This document shows positions 1 to 8,965 of a stretch of DNA of 64,000 nt, piece after piece. Where the stretch lies: the NCBI RefSeq assembly GCF_025989145.1, contig NZ_JAPDNQ010000001.1, positions 1,612,001 to 1,676,000 of the forward strand. Reading direction: 5' to 3'. Each line of letters starts with the position of its first letter. The stretch's first letter is position 1. The notes beneath the pieces are model-generated. The model did no database searches. It was not told the origin of the DNA and saw only the letters and a program-made list of their open reading frames with translations. The translations under genes and the position numbers were made by a program. This DNA is from Microbacterium sp. SSM24 (lineage in GTDB: Bacteria > Actinomycetota > Actinomycetes > Actinomycetales > Microbacteriaceae).

Positions 1-3000
1 CCAGCTGGGCGCGGATCTCGTCGGGTGTGTCGATCAGCCGACCGATCCCGACCGTCGGCACGTAGAGCACGTCGCCGCGCGAGGGGTAGGCGTCCGCGAG
101 GGCGTAGGGGTCGTCGCTGAGAAGGAACCCGCCTGCCGCGGCAGCGGATTGCGGTGTCGCGCACGGGTCGATCTCTCCCGTCGAGACAGCAGGGCACGGC
201 GTGCCGGCGCTCGCGGTCAGGCGCAGCGCGCCCGCGTGTCCCGTCTCGGTGACCGTCTCGCTGCCCTGGGCGAGCGGGGCGTGCGGGATGACGTCGTCGC
301 CTCCGACGATGACGATCGCCGTGATGTGCGCCCGCTGCGAGCCGGTCGCGGCGGCGACGTAGCGGTTGATCTCCCTCACGACGGCCTGGCGCGCCGTCAT
401 CGAGCACGGATCCGCGTCGAGCACGGCTCTCGCGGCGGCGACGCCCGGGTCGCCGTCGACGGTGAGGACCGCGCCCTTCACCGTCCCGTCGCCGACCTCG
501 CCGATCCCGTCGAGCGCGCGGATCGACGCGAGCACCTCGTCGACCCCGCTCTGGCCGTGCAGGTCCCGCATCCGGCGGAAGTCGGTGACGAAGACGGCGT
601 TCGTCGCGCCGGTCACCGTGTCGCTGGCGGGCAGCACCGGCGCGACGAGCGCGCCGTCGGGATCGAGCGGATCGACAGAGCCGTACGGATCCACCGATCC
701 GTACGGGTCGACGTACCCGTACGGGTCGTCGGGGTCGAGCGGGGCGAAGGGATCGAACGGATCGAGCGCACCCGACCCGTCCGCCTCTCCCGGCGTGGTT
801 ACCGGCGGTGCGATCCACGGAGTGCAGCGCGGAAGCGGGTCCTCGGCGGCGTAACCGACGTGGATGCTGTAGTACCCCGCCTCGGCCGCGTCACCGGATG
901 CCGTCACCCGGACGAGCCACGGTGCGGCGCCGTCCACCGCGGTCCAGCGGGCGCCGACGGCGGCGCTTCCGCCCGCGTCCGACCGGGCGACATCGACGAC
1001 GTCGTAGCCGTCGACGGTCGTCCCGAAGCCCGAGCCGATGGCCAGTCCCGGGTCGCCCGGGATCGCGCGGGACGGCGCGTCTCGCCGCATCGGGAGCCCG
1101 AGAGGCGTGGTGTCGGCGGACGGCTCCAGCAGCGTCACATCGAGCCCCAGGTCGGCGGAGCCCGCGGCCACGACGACACGCTGGCCGGCCCGCGGCGGTG
1201 CGACCCGGTACCACTGCTCGCTCGCGACCGTGCCGCTCGCCCCCACGACGCCGTAGCGCACCGTGGACTCCGCGAGATTCGGCGCGGCGCCGGGACCGGC
1301 GGACGCGGAGCCGGCCCCGAGCGCTTCGGCTGCGGCATCCGCCGTCGACTCCCGGGGTTGGACGGTGTCACGCGCGACGAGGCCGGCGGAGGACAGTGCG
1401 GCGCTCGTGACCCACTCGCCGAGGCCGCGGCTCGCCGTGTAGGCGACGGAGACCGAGCGGGTCGTTCCGCCCACCCCGTCGCCCAGGGGCAGCTGGACGA
1501 GGGGGCCGTCGACTCGCACCGTGCCGCGGTACGGCTGCTCGGCGGTCACCGACACCGGCCCGCTCTCGCCGAGCAGGATCGCGGCGGGTGCGGTGGCGGC
1601 GGGCAGACGGACGGATGCCACGGCCTCGGCGAACCGCGTCGATTCGCCCGGTCCGGGGTCGAACGTGAACCGGAAGCTCGCGCGGCCGCCGCACGCCGCT
1701 CCGGCACAGTCGTCGGGGCCGGAGACCTCGGTCGGGGCATCGGACGGGAGGGCGGCCGGGTCGAAGGCCTGCCACGGGTAGTCGCCGGGCGCGACGAGCG
1801 AGAAGAGGGCCTCGCCGACCGTGGTGCCGGGTTCGGGGGGAGCGCTCGACGAGGGGACGTCCTCGAGCGCCACGTCCTCGAGGCCGATCGCCCCCAGGTC
1901 GAGGCCCGCCGCGTCCGCCTCGGCGAGCACGGTCTCGCCGGTGACCTCGAGGTCGACGCGCTGCGCACGGACGGCTGCGCGCCACACGTCGAGCGGGGCA
2001 CCCGATCCCTCGATGGCGAGTTCGGCGAGCGGCACGTCACCCAGGAGGAGCGTCGCCGCCGACAGCTCGCCGGCGGGCGTGCCCGGGCGAGCGAGATCGC
2101 CGAGCCGGATGCTGCGGACCGCGGCTGCCGCGTCCGCCTGCGCGCCCGACGTCGATCCGTCGGGGCCTTCAGCCCATTCGACGATCGACTGCAGCGTGAC
2201 GTGTTCGGCGACATCGTCGGCGAACGGGGTGTCCGGCAGCAGGGCGTGCCAGCCGCCGGGAAGGTCCGGGAGATCCAGCGGCAGATCGGCCAGGACGGTC
2301 GCGCCCAGTCCGAGGCGCTCCAGCGGCAGCGCGCCCACCTCGGGCCCGAGACCGGTCGGCCGATCCTGCATGCTCCCGAGCTCGAGCCGTGCGAGCGCAT
2401 CCGCCTGGTCGAGAAGGGCGGAGCCCGGGACCGCAGCGATCTCGGCCGCGGTCACATAGCGGGCGACGGCGCCGCGTCGCATCGTGTCGGTCACCGCGAG
2501 CCCGTCGTGGGTGTGCAGGTCGACCGCGGTGACCGAGCGATCCGCCGTGCTCATGTCGCCTGCCCCCGCCAGCACGACCGTCCGTCCCGAGGCCGAGAGG
2601 GCAGGGGTCTGGCCGGGGCCGACCACGATCACGTCGGCAGCGTCGCGCGCGCATCCCGACCCCACTGCGACGGCTTCCGGCCAGCGCGGGGTCGCCACCC
2701 GCACGACCGGCCCGTCGGTGTCGGTCGATGCGGGCTGACCCGCGAACGCGACGGTGGCGCCGTCCGCCGAGACGACGGGTGCGGGCTCGTCCGCGGCACC
2801 GGACGACGCGCCGACGCCGATGACGTACCACCGGCCCTCCTCGAGCACGGCGGCGACGACCGCCGGCGCTCCGGCGCAGTCCTCCGCCCGCGCGGCGATC
2901 ACCGTGCCGGTGGCATCGATCGCGCCGGCGCTCGCGCCGGGCAGGACCTGCTCCGAGACCCCGGTGCGCCGGTGGATCCGGAAGAGACCGTCGTCCGTCA

Positions 3001-3886
3001 TGGCGCCCGGCGCGGCCGCGGCGGGATCGCCGACCGAAGCGGTGACCACGATCCACTCGCCGTCGCCGCTGATCGCCGGACGGCGGAGTCCGCCCGGCAC
3101 GCTGCGGCCGGCCAGCACGCGGGTCACGGCGACGTCTCCCCGCTCGCCGTCGCCGTTCGCGTCGAGGTCGGCGACGAACGCATCCGTCGCGTCGTTGACG
3201 TCGCCAGGCGTGAGGTTCGCGGCATCCGATTCGAACACGACGTAGCGTCCGTCGTCGCTGATGTCCGGCCGCACCGACGGGCCATCGGGGGTCACGCCGC
3301 CGTCGAGGCGGATCGTGGTGCGGTCGACCGTGTCGCGCACGAAGATGCTCGCGGGATCACCGGCCCGGGTGCCGGCGGCGAGGTTGCCGGCGAGACTCAC
3401 GAAGGCGACGTACCTGCCGTCCGCGCTGACGACGGGATCGACGCTCAGGTTGTCCGCCGGCCCCTGGACGAGGGAGCGGTCGGGACGGCTCACGAGCAGC
3501 GGGCGGCCCGAGAACGGGTCGCTCGACCCCTGCGAGGCGGTCGCGAGGAAGATGTTCGGCAGATCCGGCCGGGTGCCGTCCGCGAGGTCGTCCGCCGTCG
3601 ACGCGTACGCGACGCGCTGGCCGTCGGGGGTGACCGACGGATCCCCCGACTCGCCCCGGTCGGTGCGCGAGACGAGGTAGACGTCGGCTCCGTCGGGGTA
3701 CTCCACGCCCGGGACACCGGATGCCTCCGCCCGGGCGGCGGGCGCCGGGAGCGCGATGATCCCGGCCGCCATCACGCCGACGATCAGCGCCTGCGCGAGG
3801 GTCGCGCGTGCACGCCGAGGTGCGGGCCGCCCGGCACCCCCGGCCGGTCCGCGGCCCACGAAGCTCGCGGTGGCGCGCGTTCCCAT
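1..3886 (-). CDS. Large secreted protein: beta-propeller repeats plus C25 (gingipain)-like region; 3' end off the window
   Basis: The minus frame is open from an ATG at 3886 to the window edge, about 1,295 codons without a stop. The N-terminus is a signal peptide: a basic start containing APRRARA, a hydrophobic core and an ALPAPAARAEA cleavage region. Residues about 60-450 carry TolB/PD40-like propeller repeats (VTPDGQRVAYAS, VSADGRYVAFVS, ISDDGRYVVFES). A degenerate segment rich in LPL/LGD steps follows. Residues about 1050-1075 repeat DPYG four times. The last visible part (AIVIVGGDDVIPHAP, then LLSDDPYALADAY and VGIGRLIDTPDEI) resembles the start of a C25 caspase-fold peptidase, where VGRI-type and SDD.Y motifs are typical. 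The catalytic His/Cys would lie beyond the edge, so peptidase activity is an inference. It is transcribed divergently from the Nudix gene. Confidence 0.75.
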   Translation of the reverse strand, partial: MGTRATASFVGRGPAGGAGRPAPRRARATLAQALIVGVMAAGIIALPAPAARAEASGVPGVEYPDGADVYLVSRTDRGESGDPSVTPDGQRVAYASTADDLADGTRPDLPNIFLATASQGSSDPFSGRPLLVSRPDRSLVQGPADNLSVDPVVSADGRYVAFVSLAGNLAAGTRAGDPASIFVRDTVDRTTIRLDGGVTPDGPSVRPDISDDGRYVVFESDAANLTPGDVNDATDAFVADLDANGDGERGDVAVTRVLAGRSVPGGLRRPAISGDGEWIVVTASVGDPAAAAPGAMTDDGLFRIHRRTGVSEQVLPGASAGAIDATGTVIAARAEDCAGAPAVVAAVLEEGRWYVIGVGASSGAADEPAPVVSADGATVAFAGQPASTDTDGPVVRVATPRWPEAVAVGSGCARDAADVIVVGPGQTPALSASGRTVVLAGAGDMSTADRSVTAVDLHTHDGLAVTDTMRRGAVARYVTAAEIAAVPGSALLDQADALARLELGSMQDRPTGLGPEVGALPLERLGLGATVLADLPLDLPDLPGGWHALLPDTPFADDVAEHVTLQSIVEWAEGPDGSTSGAQADAAAAVRSIRLGDLARPGTPAGELSAATLLLGDVPLAELAIEGSGAPLDVWRAAVRAQRVDLEVTGETVLAEADAAGLDLGAIGLEDVALEDVPSSSAPPEPGTTVGEALFSLVAPGDYPWQAFDPAALPSDAPTEVSGPDDCAGAACGGRASFRFTFDPGPGESTRFAEAVASVRLPAATAPAAILLGESGPVSVTAEQPYRGTVRVDGPLVQLPLGDGVGGTTRSVSVAYTASRGLGEWVTSAALSSAGLVARDTVQPRESTADAAAEALGAGSASAGPGAAPNLAESTVRYGVVGASGTVASEQWYRVAPPRAGQRVVVAAGSADLGLDVTLLEPSADTTPLGLPMRRDAPSRAIPGDPGLAIGSGFGTTVDGYDVVDVARSDAGGSAAVGARWTAVDGAAPWLVRVTASGDAAEAGYYSIHVGYAAEDPLPRCTPWIAPPVTTPGEADGSGALDPFDPFAPLDPDDPYGYVDPYGSVDPYGSVDPLDPDGALVAPVLPASDTVTGATNAVFVTDFRRMRDLHGQSGVDEVLASIRALDGIGEVGDGTVKGAVLTVDGDPGVAAARAVLDADPCSMTARQAVVREINRYVAAATGSQRAHITAIVIVGGDDVIPHAPLAQGSETVTETGHAGALRLTASAGTPCPAVSTGEIDPCATPQSAAAAGGFLLSDDPYALADAYPSRGDVLYVPTVGIGRLIDTPDEIRAQL

Positions 3887-4082
3887 GTGCTGGTTCTCTG
3901 TGAGTCGCCATCGGCCGGATTCGACGGTCTCGACGGCTGTGCAGCAACTATGACACCGCGCACACGGCCGCGCCATGCCTCGACCGGGAGCCGCGGCATC
4001 CGCTCGCACCGAGCACGACGTCGGCGATCCGGCCTAGCCTCGTACCGCGGGATCGCGGAGCGGCTCGCTGAAGGAGGACTCC

Positions 4083-4583
4083 ATGCCGGTGCACAGTGCG
4101 GGCCTGCTCCTGTATCGGGTGACGGATGCCGCGGCCGAGGTGTTCATCGCGCACATGGGTGGCCCATACTGGGCCGCCAAGGACGACGCGGCGTGGTCGG
4201 TGCCCAAGGGCGAATACGACCCCGACACCGAGTCGGCGCTCGACGCCGCGCGGCGGGAGTTCGAGGAGGAGCTCGGCGTCGCCCCGCCGCCCGAGCCCTA
4301 CGCCGAGCTCGGCACGTGGGCGTATTCGTCGGGCAAGCGCATCACGGTCTTCATCGTCGACGGGGCGGTCTTCGACCCGGGGGACTTCGCGTTCGGCGAG
4401 TTCGAGCTCGAATGGCCGCCGCGGTCCGGGAAGACGGCGTCGTTCCCGGAGGTGGACCGGGCGGAGTGGATGCCGCTCCCCGCCGCGCGCGACAAGCTCG
4501 TGAAGGGTCAGCGCCCCGCCCTCGACGCCCTCGAACAGCGCCTTGCCGAGGCCGAGGCCGACGCCGAGGCCGACGCGGGTTAG
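4083..4583 (+). CDS. NUDIX hydrolase (predicted NTP pyrophosphohydrolase)
   Basis: A 166-residue protein that probably hydrolyses a nucleoside-diphosphate-linked substrate; the exact substrate cannot be read from sequence. The Nudix box is visible at about residues 41-64: KGEYDPDTESALDAA then RREFEEELGV, giving the metal-binding REFEEELGV signature. The first glycine-to-glutamate spacing is six rather than five residues. The N-terminus (SAGLLLYR, then GGPYWAAKDDAAWSVPKGE) matches the COG4119-type subfamily. The ATG is preceded by a strong GAAGGAGG ribosome-binding site about 5 nt upstream. Its stop overlaps the stop of the convergent RNase H gene. Confidence 0.88.
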   Translation: MPVHSAGLLLYRVTDAAAEVFIAHMGGPYWAAKDDAAWSVPKGEYDPDTESALDAARREFEEELGVAPPPEPYAELGTWAYSSGKRITVFIVDGAVFDPGDFAFGEFELEWPPRSGKTASFPEVDRAEWMPLPAARDKLVKGQRPALDALEQRLAEAEADAEADAG

Positions 4584-5110
4584 CGGCCGTTCTTCGGCGC
4601 GGCCGAGACGTCGATGGGGTCGTGCGAGCCGAGGGACGACCAGGCGCTCTCGACGCCCTTGGCCGCGTGCTCCGACGCGCGCACCGCCCGCTCGTCGGCC
4701 CACGCGTTGAGCACGTGGCCGGAGTGGCCGCGCACGTGCTCGAGCACGACATCCGGCAGCCCGACCGCGCGCCGCGCATCGCGGGCCGCGATCAGCTGCT
4801 CGAGGATGTCGACGTTCTTCGTCGGGGCGCCGGTCGAGGTCTTCCAGCCCCGGCGCCGATGCCCGTCCATCCACTTCGTGTACGTGTCGATGGCGTACTT
4901 CGAATCTGCCTGGACGATGAGGTGCTCGACGTCCGGGTGGTCCTCGATGGCCTTGAGCAGCCCCAGCAGCTCGCCGATGTTGTTCGTGCCGGAGGGCACG
5001 GACCCCGCCGCCCAGTGCCCGTCCTCGCCGACCCACGCCCAGCCCGCCGGTCCGGGATTGCCCTTGCAGGCGCCGTCGGTGGCCACGGTGTAGCGGGAGG
5101 CGTCAGTCAC
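4580..5110 (-). CDS. rnhA: Ribonuclease HI
   Basis: RNase H fold protein of 176 residues that cleaves RNA in RNA:DNA hybrids in the cytoplasm. Catalytic acidic residues are visible: ATDGACKGNPGPAGWAWV (first Asp), NNIGELLGLLKAI (Glu), QADSKYAIDTYTKW (Asp) and WADERA near the C-terminus (last Asp). I chose the GTG at 5110 because it begins just before the first beta strand (VTDASRYTVATDGA); a longer ATG reading from 5239 would add an arginine/serine-rich, non-conserved extension and overlap the next gene. The tail after the last motif (HAAKGVESAWSSLGSHD) is a poorly conserved extension. Convergent with, and overlapping by 4 bp, the Nudix gene. Confidence 0.88.
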   Translation of the reverse strand: MTDASRYTVATDGACKGNPGPAGWAWVGEDGHWAAGSVPSGTNNIGELLGLLKAIEDHPDVEHLIVQADSKYAIDTYTKWMDGHRRRGWKTSTGAPTKNVDILEQLIAARDARRAVGLPDVVLEHVRGHSGHVLNAWADERAVRASEHAAKGVESAWSSLGSHDPIDVSAAPKNGR

Positions 5111-5120
5111 TCGGGCAAGG

Positions 5121-5588
5121 CTACCCGCGGTCGGCGTCGCGTTCGGAACGCCACTCGTCGGCGAGGCGCGGCATCCGCTCGGCGAGGTACCGAAGGAAGT
5201 CGGCCACATCTCGCGCGCGGGACACGGATGCCGGGGCATCCGTGTTCTCGTCCGCGATCTCGTCCATCGCCGCGGCCAGCGCCCCGTACATCGGGGCGTT
5301 CGCGGTGATCACACCCGCCCACGCGTCATCGACGAGGTCGTACCGATCTCGGCGCTCGCCGGGTGTCGAGACCCGCTGGATCATGCGCAGCGAGACGAGG
5401 TAGCGCACGGCGCCCGAGACGGCGGCGGGCGAGACGCCGAGGCGTTCGGCGAGCTCGGAGGCGGTGTACCCGTCGTCGGGGGAGCCGACCAGCGCCATCA
5501 TCACCCGCGCCGGCATGCGCGCCATGCCCGCTGCCGTGAGCATGGCCGCGGCCTGCTCGGCCGGTCCGGTGCCGGGGTGAGCAGCCAT
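5121..5588 (-). CDS. GbsR/MarR-type winged-helix transcriptional regulator
   Basis: A 155-residue DNA-binding protein. Residues about 30-80 form a winged helix (YTASELAERLGVSPAAVSGAVRYL then MIQRVSTPGERRDRYDLVDD), with a helical C-terminal half suited to dimerisation (PMYGALAAAMDEIADE..., then FLRYLAERMP). This is the layout of GbsR-like MarR relatives that sit with drug exporters. The ATG at 5588 lies 8 bp after the stop of the ABC permease, so the three minus-strand genes form one operon and the regulator probably controls its own exporter. The inducer is unknown. Confidence 0.8.
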   Translation of the reverse strand: MAAHPGTGPAEQAAAMLTAAGMARMPARVMMALVGSPDDGYTASELAERLGVSPAAVSGAVRYLVSLRMIQRVSTPGERRDRYDLVDDAWAGVITANAPMYGALAAAMDEIADENTDAPASVSRARDVADFLRYLAERMPRLADEWRSERDADRG

Positions 5589-5596
5589 CGCCGCGC

Positions 5597-7216
5597 CTAC
5601 CCCGCCGCCGCGAGTTCGCGCCGGCGCATGAGGGTGAGGGATGCCGCGGCCCCGGCGCCGACCGCGAGCAGGAGCCACCACAGGCCGCGGAGGTCGACGT
5701 CGGTCCCGTCGACCGTCGGCGTGACGGCGATGGGCGAGAGGTCCACGAGCCAGTCGGGGAATTGGAACAGCGGCCCGAACAGCCCCAGCACCATCGCGAC
5801 GAGCACGAGCGTCCAGCCGAGCGGGATCGTGAGGCGCGGGGCGAGCACGAAGGCGAGTGCCGTGACGACGAGGAAGACGGATGCCGCGGCGACCTGCCCG
5901 GCGCCGGTGACCAGCACGGTGGTCATGAGGTCCCATTCGCCGTCCTGTCCGGCGATGCCGATCGCGGCGCCGCCGATGGCCGCGGCGATCACGAGCACGA
6001 TGCCGACGAGCCCGACGACGAGGTAGTCGGCGAGCCAGCGCACGCGTCCGACCGGTGCGGCCAGCAGCGGTTCGGCCGTGCCGTGCGCCTCCTCCTGCCG
6101 CGCGCGGCACACGATCTGCACGGCGCAGCACGCGGCGAGCACACCGAGCATGGTGAAGAAGGTCGTCACGGTGCCCTGCTCGATGCTGCCCTCGCCCGAG
6201 ATCTGCTTCAGGATCTCCTCGACGGCGGGATTCTCCGCGCCCACGTCCTGCACGATCGACGCGAGCGAGGTCGACAGCACGCCGGTGAGCAGTCCGCCGA
6301 CGGCCCAGCCGATCACCGCCCCGCGAGTCAGACGCCACACGAGTGCCATCGGTGTCGAGAGAGCAGCGGATGCCGCGCCCCGCCCAAGACGCTCCGCGAG
6401 GAAGCTGCCGCCGAGGTCGCGCACCGAGGCGAGCGCGATCGACGTCGCCGCGAGCGCGATGCCCACCCCGAGGCACAGGAGCGCGGGCCACCACAGATTC
6501 TCGTCGAACGCACGCGTGTTCTCGCCCCAGCCGAAGGGCGACAGCCACGCGAGCCACGAGCTCTCCATGCTGGTGAGGTCGTCCGACGGCGTGCCGATCG
6601 CGTTGCCGATGCCGGCGAGCACGAACGTCACCATGACGGTCCACACCGCGAGGCTGTTCGCTCCGCGCGATGTGCGCAGGAGCTGCGCCGCGAGGAGTCC
6701 GACGCCGAGGAACACGACGCCGACAGCGCCCGCCGCCGAGCCCGCCAGCAGCGAGCCCTCCGCATCGAGGCCGACCGCGAGGAACGCGCCGGCGGTCAGC
6801 GCAGCGAGCAGCAGGTTCGCGAGCACCCCGTGCACGGCCGTCGCGATGATCGGCAGGCTGCGCGCGGCGGGCGTGGCGGCGATGAGCTCCGCGCGCCCGG
6901 CCTCTTCGTCGCCGCGCGTATGCCGGACGGCGAGGAACGTGCTCATGAAGGCGGCGAGGATCGCGAGCCACGGGAAGATGAGGAACACCATGAAGGCGCC
7001 CTCGTCCGCGCCCGACGGCAGGCCGCGGAAGAGCAGGATCACCGGGTTCGCGAGCGCGGCCGCGAGCAGTGACGTGCGGTCCTGCTCGCTGCCGTACGTG
7101 TCGGCGACGCCGATGTACGACGAGTACGCCAGCAGCGCGGTGCCGACGGTCCAGAGTGCGACCTGCAGCCAGTCGCGGCGCAGCCGCTGCCCGAGCAGGG
7201 CGAGGAAGCGACTCAT
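5597..7216 (-). CDS. ABC-2 type exporter permease, polyketide-antibiotic exporter family (TnrB3-like)
   Basis: A 539-residue integral membrane protein with roughly twelve hydrophobic segments in two halves, for example WTVGTALLAYSSYIGVA, LIFPWLAILAAFMSTFLAV, ANLLLAALTAGAFLAVGL, and in the second half LVVGLVGIVLVIAAAIGGAA and LVLVAMVLGLFGPLFQF. A single long permease paired with one ATPase is the layout of COG3559 exporters linked to tetronasin/polyketide resistance. The ATG at 7216 overlaps the ATPase stop in an ATGA (7213-7216), showing translational coupling. It ends with LMRRRELAAAG. The substrate is unknown. Confidence 0.85.
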   Translation of the reverse strand: MSRFLALLGQRLRRDWLQVALWTVGTALLAYSSYIGVADTYGSEQDRTSLLAAALANPVILLFRGLPSGADEGAFMVFLIFPWLAILAAFMSTFLAVRHTRGDEEAGRAELIAATPAARSLPIIATAVHGVLANLLLAALTAGAFLAVGLDAEGSLLAGSAAGAVGVVFLGVGLLAAQLLRTSRGANSLAVWTVMVTFVLAGIGNAIGTPSDDLTSMESSWLAWLSPFGWGENTRAFDENLWWPALLCLGVGIALAATSIALASVRDLGGSFLAERLGRGAASAALSTPMALVWRLTRGAVIGWAVGGLLTGVLSTSLASIVQDVGAENPAVEEILKQISGEGSIEQGTVTTFFTMLGVLAACCAVQIVCRARQEEAHGTAEPLLAAPVGRVRWLADYLVVGLVGIVLVIAAAIGGAAIGIAGQDGEWDLMTTVLVTGAGQVAAASVFLVVTALAFVLAPRLTIPLGWTLVLVAMVLGLFGPLFQFPDWLVDLSPIAVTPTVDGTDVDLRGLWWLLLAVGAGAAASLTLMRRRELAAAG

Positions 7217-8157
7217 CGCCCGTTCCCCGGTTCCTGAGACTGTCGAGGGGCCATGGCGGCGAGGTCGTCGCCGTAGTGGCGCAGGAACAGCTCCTCGAGC
7301 GAGGGCGGTGCGATGCGCAGACCGGCGACGTTGCGGCGGGAGAGTTCGGGCAGGATGCCGGCCACGGCATCGCTGTCGACGGTGAACCGCACTCGCCCTT
7401 CTTCGACCGCCGCGTCGTGGGCGCCGTCGATACCGGCCGCGGCTGCGGCATCCGCCCCCTCGAACGAGATCTCGGTGCGCGTGAGGTGCCGCAGCTCGGC
7501 CAGCGTGCCCGACTCGACGACGCGGCCCGCGCGGATGATCGACACCCGGTCGCACAGCTGTTCGACCTCGGAGAGGATGTGGCTCGACAGCAGCACGGTC
7601 GCCCCGGCCTCGCGAACGCGGGCGATCTCGTGGCGGAACGTCACCTCCATGAGGGGGTCGAGCCCGCTCGTCGGCTCGTCGAGGATGTACAGGTCGGCGG
7701 GGACGGCGAAGGCGGCGATGAGCGCGACCTTCTGCCGGTTGCCCTTCGAGTAGGCGCGGCCCTTCTTACGCGGGTCGAACTGGAACTCCTCCGACAGGCG
7801 CTCCCGCTCGGCCCGGTAGGCGTCGCCGTGCCGGGAGGCGCCGCGCAGCCGCGCCATCAGGTCGATCGCCTCGCCGCCCGTGAGGTTCGGCCACACGCTC
7901 ACATCGCCGGGAACGTACGCGATGCGCCGGTGCAAGGCGACGGCATCGCGCCACGGGTCACTGCCGAACACGGATGCCTCGCCCCCGGTCTTGCGGGCGA
8001 GGCCCAGCAGCACACGGATCGTGGTGGACTTGCCGGCGCCGTTCGGCCCGAGGAATCCGTGGATCTGGCCCTGCTCGACGTCGAGGTCGAGTCCGTCCAG
8101 CGCGTGGACGCGGCCGTAGTTCTTGGTGAGGCCGTTCGTGCGGATGACTGCGGTCAT
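7213..8157 (-). CDS. ABC transporter ATP-binding protein
   Basis: A 314-residue nucleotide-binding subunit of the exporter encoded by the next gene. The Walker A motif is GPNGAGKSTT (about residue 37), the signature region is YSKGNRQKVALIAAFA (a degenerate signature common in this subfamily), and Walker B is ADLYILDEPTSGLDP followed by the switch histidine in VLLSSHILSEVE. The C-terminal 90 residues (SFEGADAAAAAGIDG... to LEELFLRHYGDDLAAM) match the accessory domain of drug-export ATPases. It is the first gene of the three-gene exporter/regulator operon. Confidence 0.92.
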   Translation of the reverse strand: MTAVIRTNGLTKNYGRVHALDGLDLDVEQGQIHGFLGPNGAGKSTTIRVLLGLARKTGGEASVFGSDPWRDAVALHRRIAYVPGDVSVWPNLTGGEAIDLMARLRGASRHGDAYRAERERLSEEFQFDPRKKGRAYSKGNRQKVALIAAFAVPADLYILDEPTSGLDPLMEVTFRHEIARVREAGATVLLSSHILSEVEQLCDRVSIIRAGRVVESGTLAELRHLTRTEISFEGADAAAAAGIDGAHDAAVEEGRVRFTVDSDAVAGILPELSRRNVAGLRIAPPSLEELFLRHYGDDLAAMAPRQSQEPGNGR

Positions 8158-8240
8158 GCCCCGGACGCTACGCCGATTTCACGTTTTCCTGAAGAATCCG
8201 AACGAAATCCTCACGCTGTCTGCTCGCACGGAGCCCCTAT

Positions 8241-8299
8241 GTATACGAATGGAACCCTTGAAGGCCTCCAAGTGCCGTTGCTTCCCCTTTGTGTATACA
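8241..8299. promoter_or_regulatory. Pair of GTATAC palindromes, candidate GntR operators
   Basis: Two sites share a GTATAC core followed by an AATGG-like flank: 8241-8246 (in ATGTATACGAATGG) and 8293-8298 (in TTGTGTATACAATGG, where TGTATACA is a perfect 8-bp palindrome). Their centres are 52 bp apart, close to five helical turns, so two dimers would lie on one DNA face. Palindromes with a central GTATAC are typical of FCD-type GntR regulators, and the GntR gene starts 33 bp downstream. Autoregulation and control of the prp operon is inferred. Confidence 0.5.
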
Positions 8300-8331
8300 A
8301 TGGCCAGGGTCCGGAACGAGGAGGTGCTGAC

Positions 8332-8958
8332 GTGCGAGCAAGCGATCGCGCCTACGCGACCCTCCTCGACGAGATCCAGGACGGCGCGCTCCCACCGGGC
8401 GCCGTGCTCGGCGAGGTCGAGCAGGCCGCGCGCCTCGGAGTGAGCCGCACCCCGCTGCGCGAAGCACTCGGCAGGCTCGCCGCCGACGGGCTCGTCGCGC
8501 AGCAGTCGCCCCGCGTGACCGTCGTCACGCCGATCGACGCCGACGACATCCGCGAGATCTTCGAGGTGCGCCGCGCGCTCGAGGAGTCCGCCGCGCGGCT
8601 CGCGGCGGAGCGGGGGGATGCCGCGGCCTTCGCCGAACTCGAGCGCGAGTTCGCGACGGCCGACCTCGTCGGCACCGCCGGCCTCGACGCCTACTACGGG
8701 CTCATCGCGCGGTTCGACCGCGAGCTCGACGGCTCCGTCTCCAACGACTACCTCACGTCTGCGCTGCGCACCGTCCGCACCCACCTCGTGCGCGTGCGCC
8801 GGCTCGCGCGCGACAACCCCGACCGGCTCGCGGCATCCGTCGCCGAGCACCGCCTCATCGCGTCGGCCATCGCCGCGCGCGACGCCGATCTGGCGGCGCA
8901 CGCCACGCACGTGCACCTCCACAACGCGCTCTCGAACATCCTCGAATCACTGAGTTAG
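8332..8958 (+). CDS. GntR family (FCD) transcriptional regulator of the 2-methylcitrate operon
   Basis: A 208-residue regulator. Residues 1-70 are a GntR winged helix: [42 protein letters not shown]. The rest is an all-helical FCD ligand domain ([70 protein letters not shown]) with the His/Asp residues that bind metal in this fold. The start is the GTG at 8332, placed 6 nt after GAGGAGG; longer readings in this frame lack a signal. prpD starts 7 bp after its stop, so it leads the prpDBC operon. The effector is probably a methylcitrate-cycle intermediate (inference). Confidence 0.87.
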   Translation: MRASDRAYATLLDEIQDGALPPGAVLGEVEQAARLGVSRTPLREALGRLAADGLVAQQSPRVTVVTPIDADDIREIFEVRRALEESAARLAAERGDAAAFAELEREFATADLVGTAGLDAYYGLIARFDRELDGSVSNDYLTSALRTVRTHLVRVRRLARDNPDRLAASVAEHRLIASAIAARDADLAAHATHVHLHNALSNILESLS

Positions 8959-8965
8959 GACGATC

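Noticed and set aside
149..5308. A 1,719-codon plus-strand frame
   Set aside because: Arg/Ala/Gly-rich translation without motifs; it runs opposite to the propeller gene and across the Nudix gene in another frame. It is a GC-rich shadow.
5589..7451. Long upstream extension of the GbsR-like gene through the ABC permease
   Set aside because: It is antisense-free but out of frame with the permease; the regulator domain begins at the ATG at 5588.
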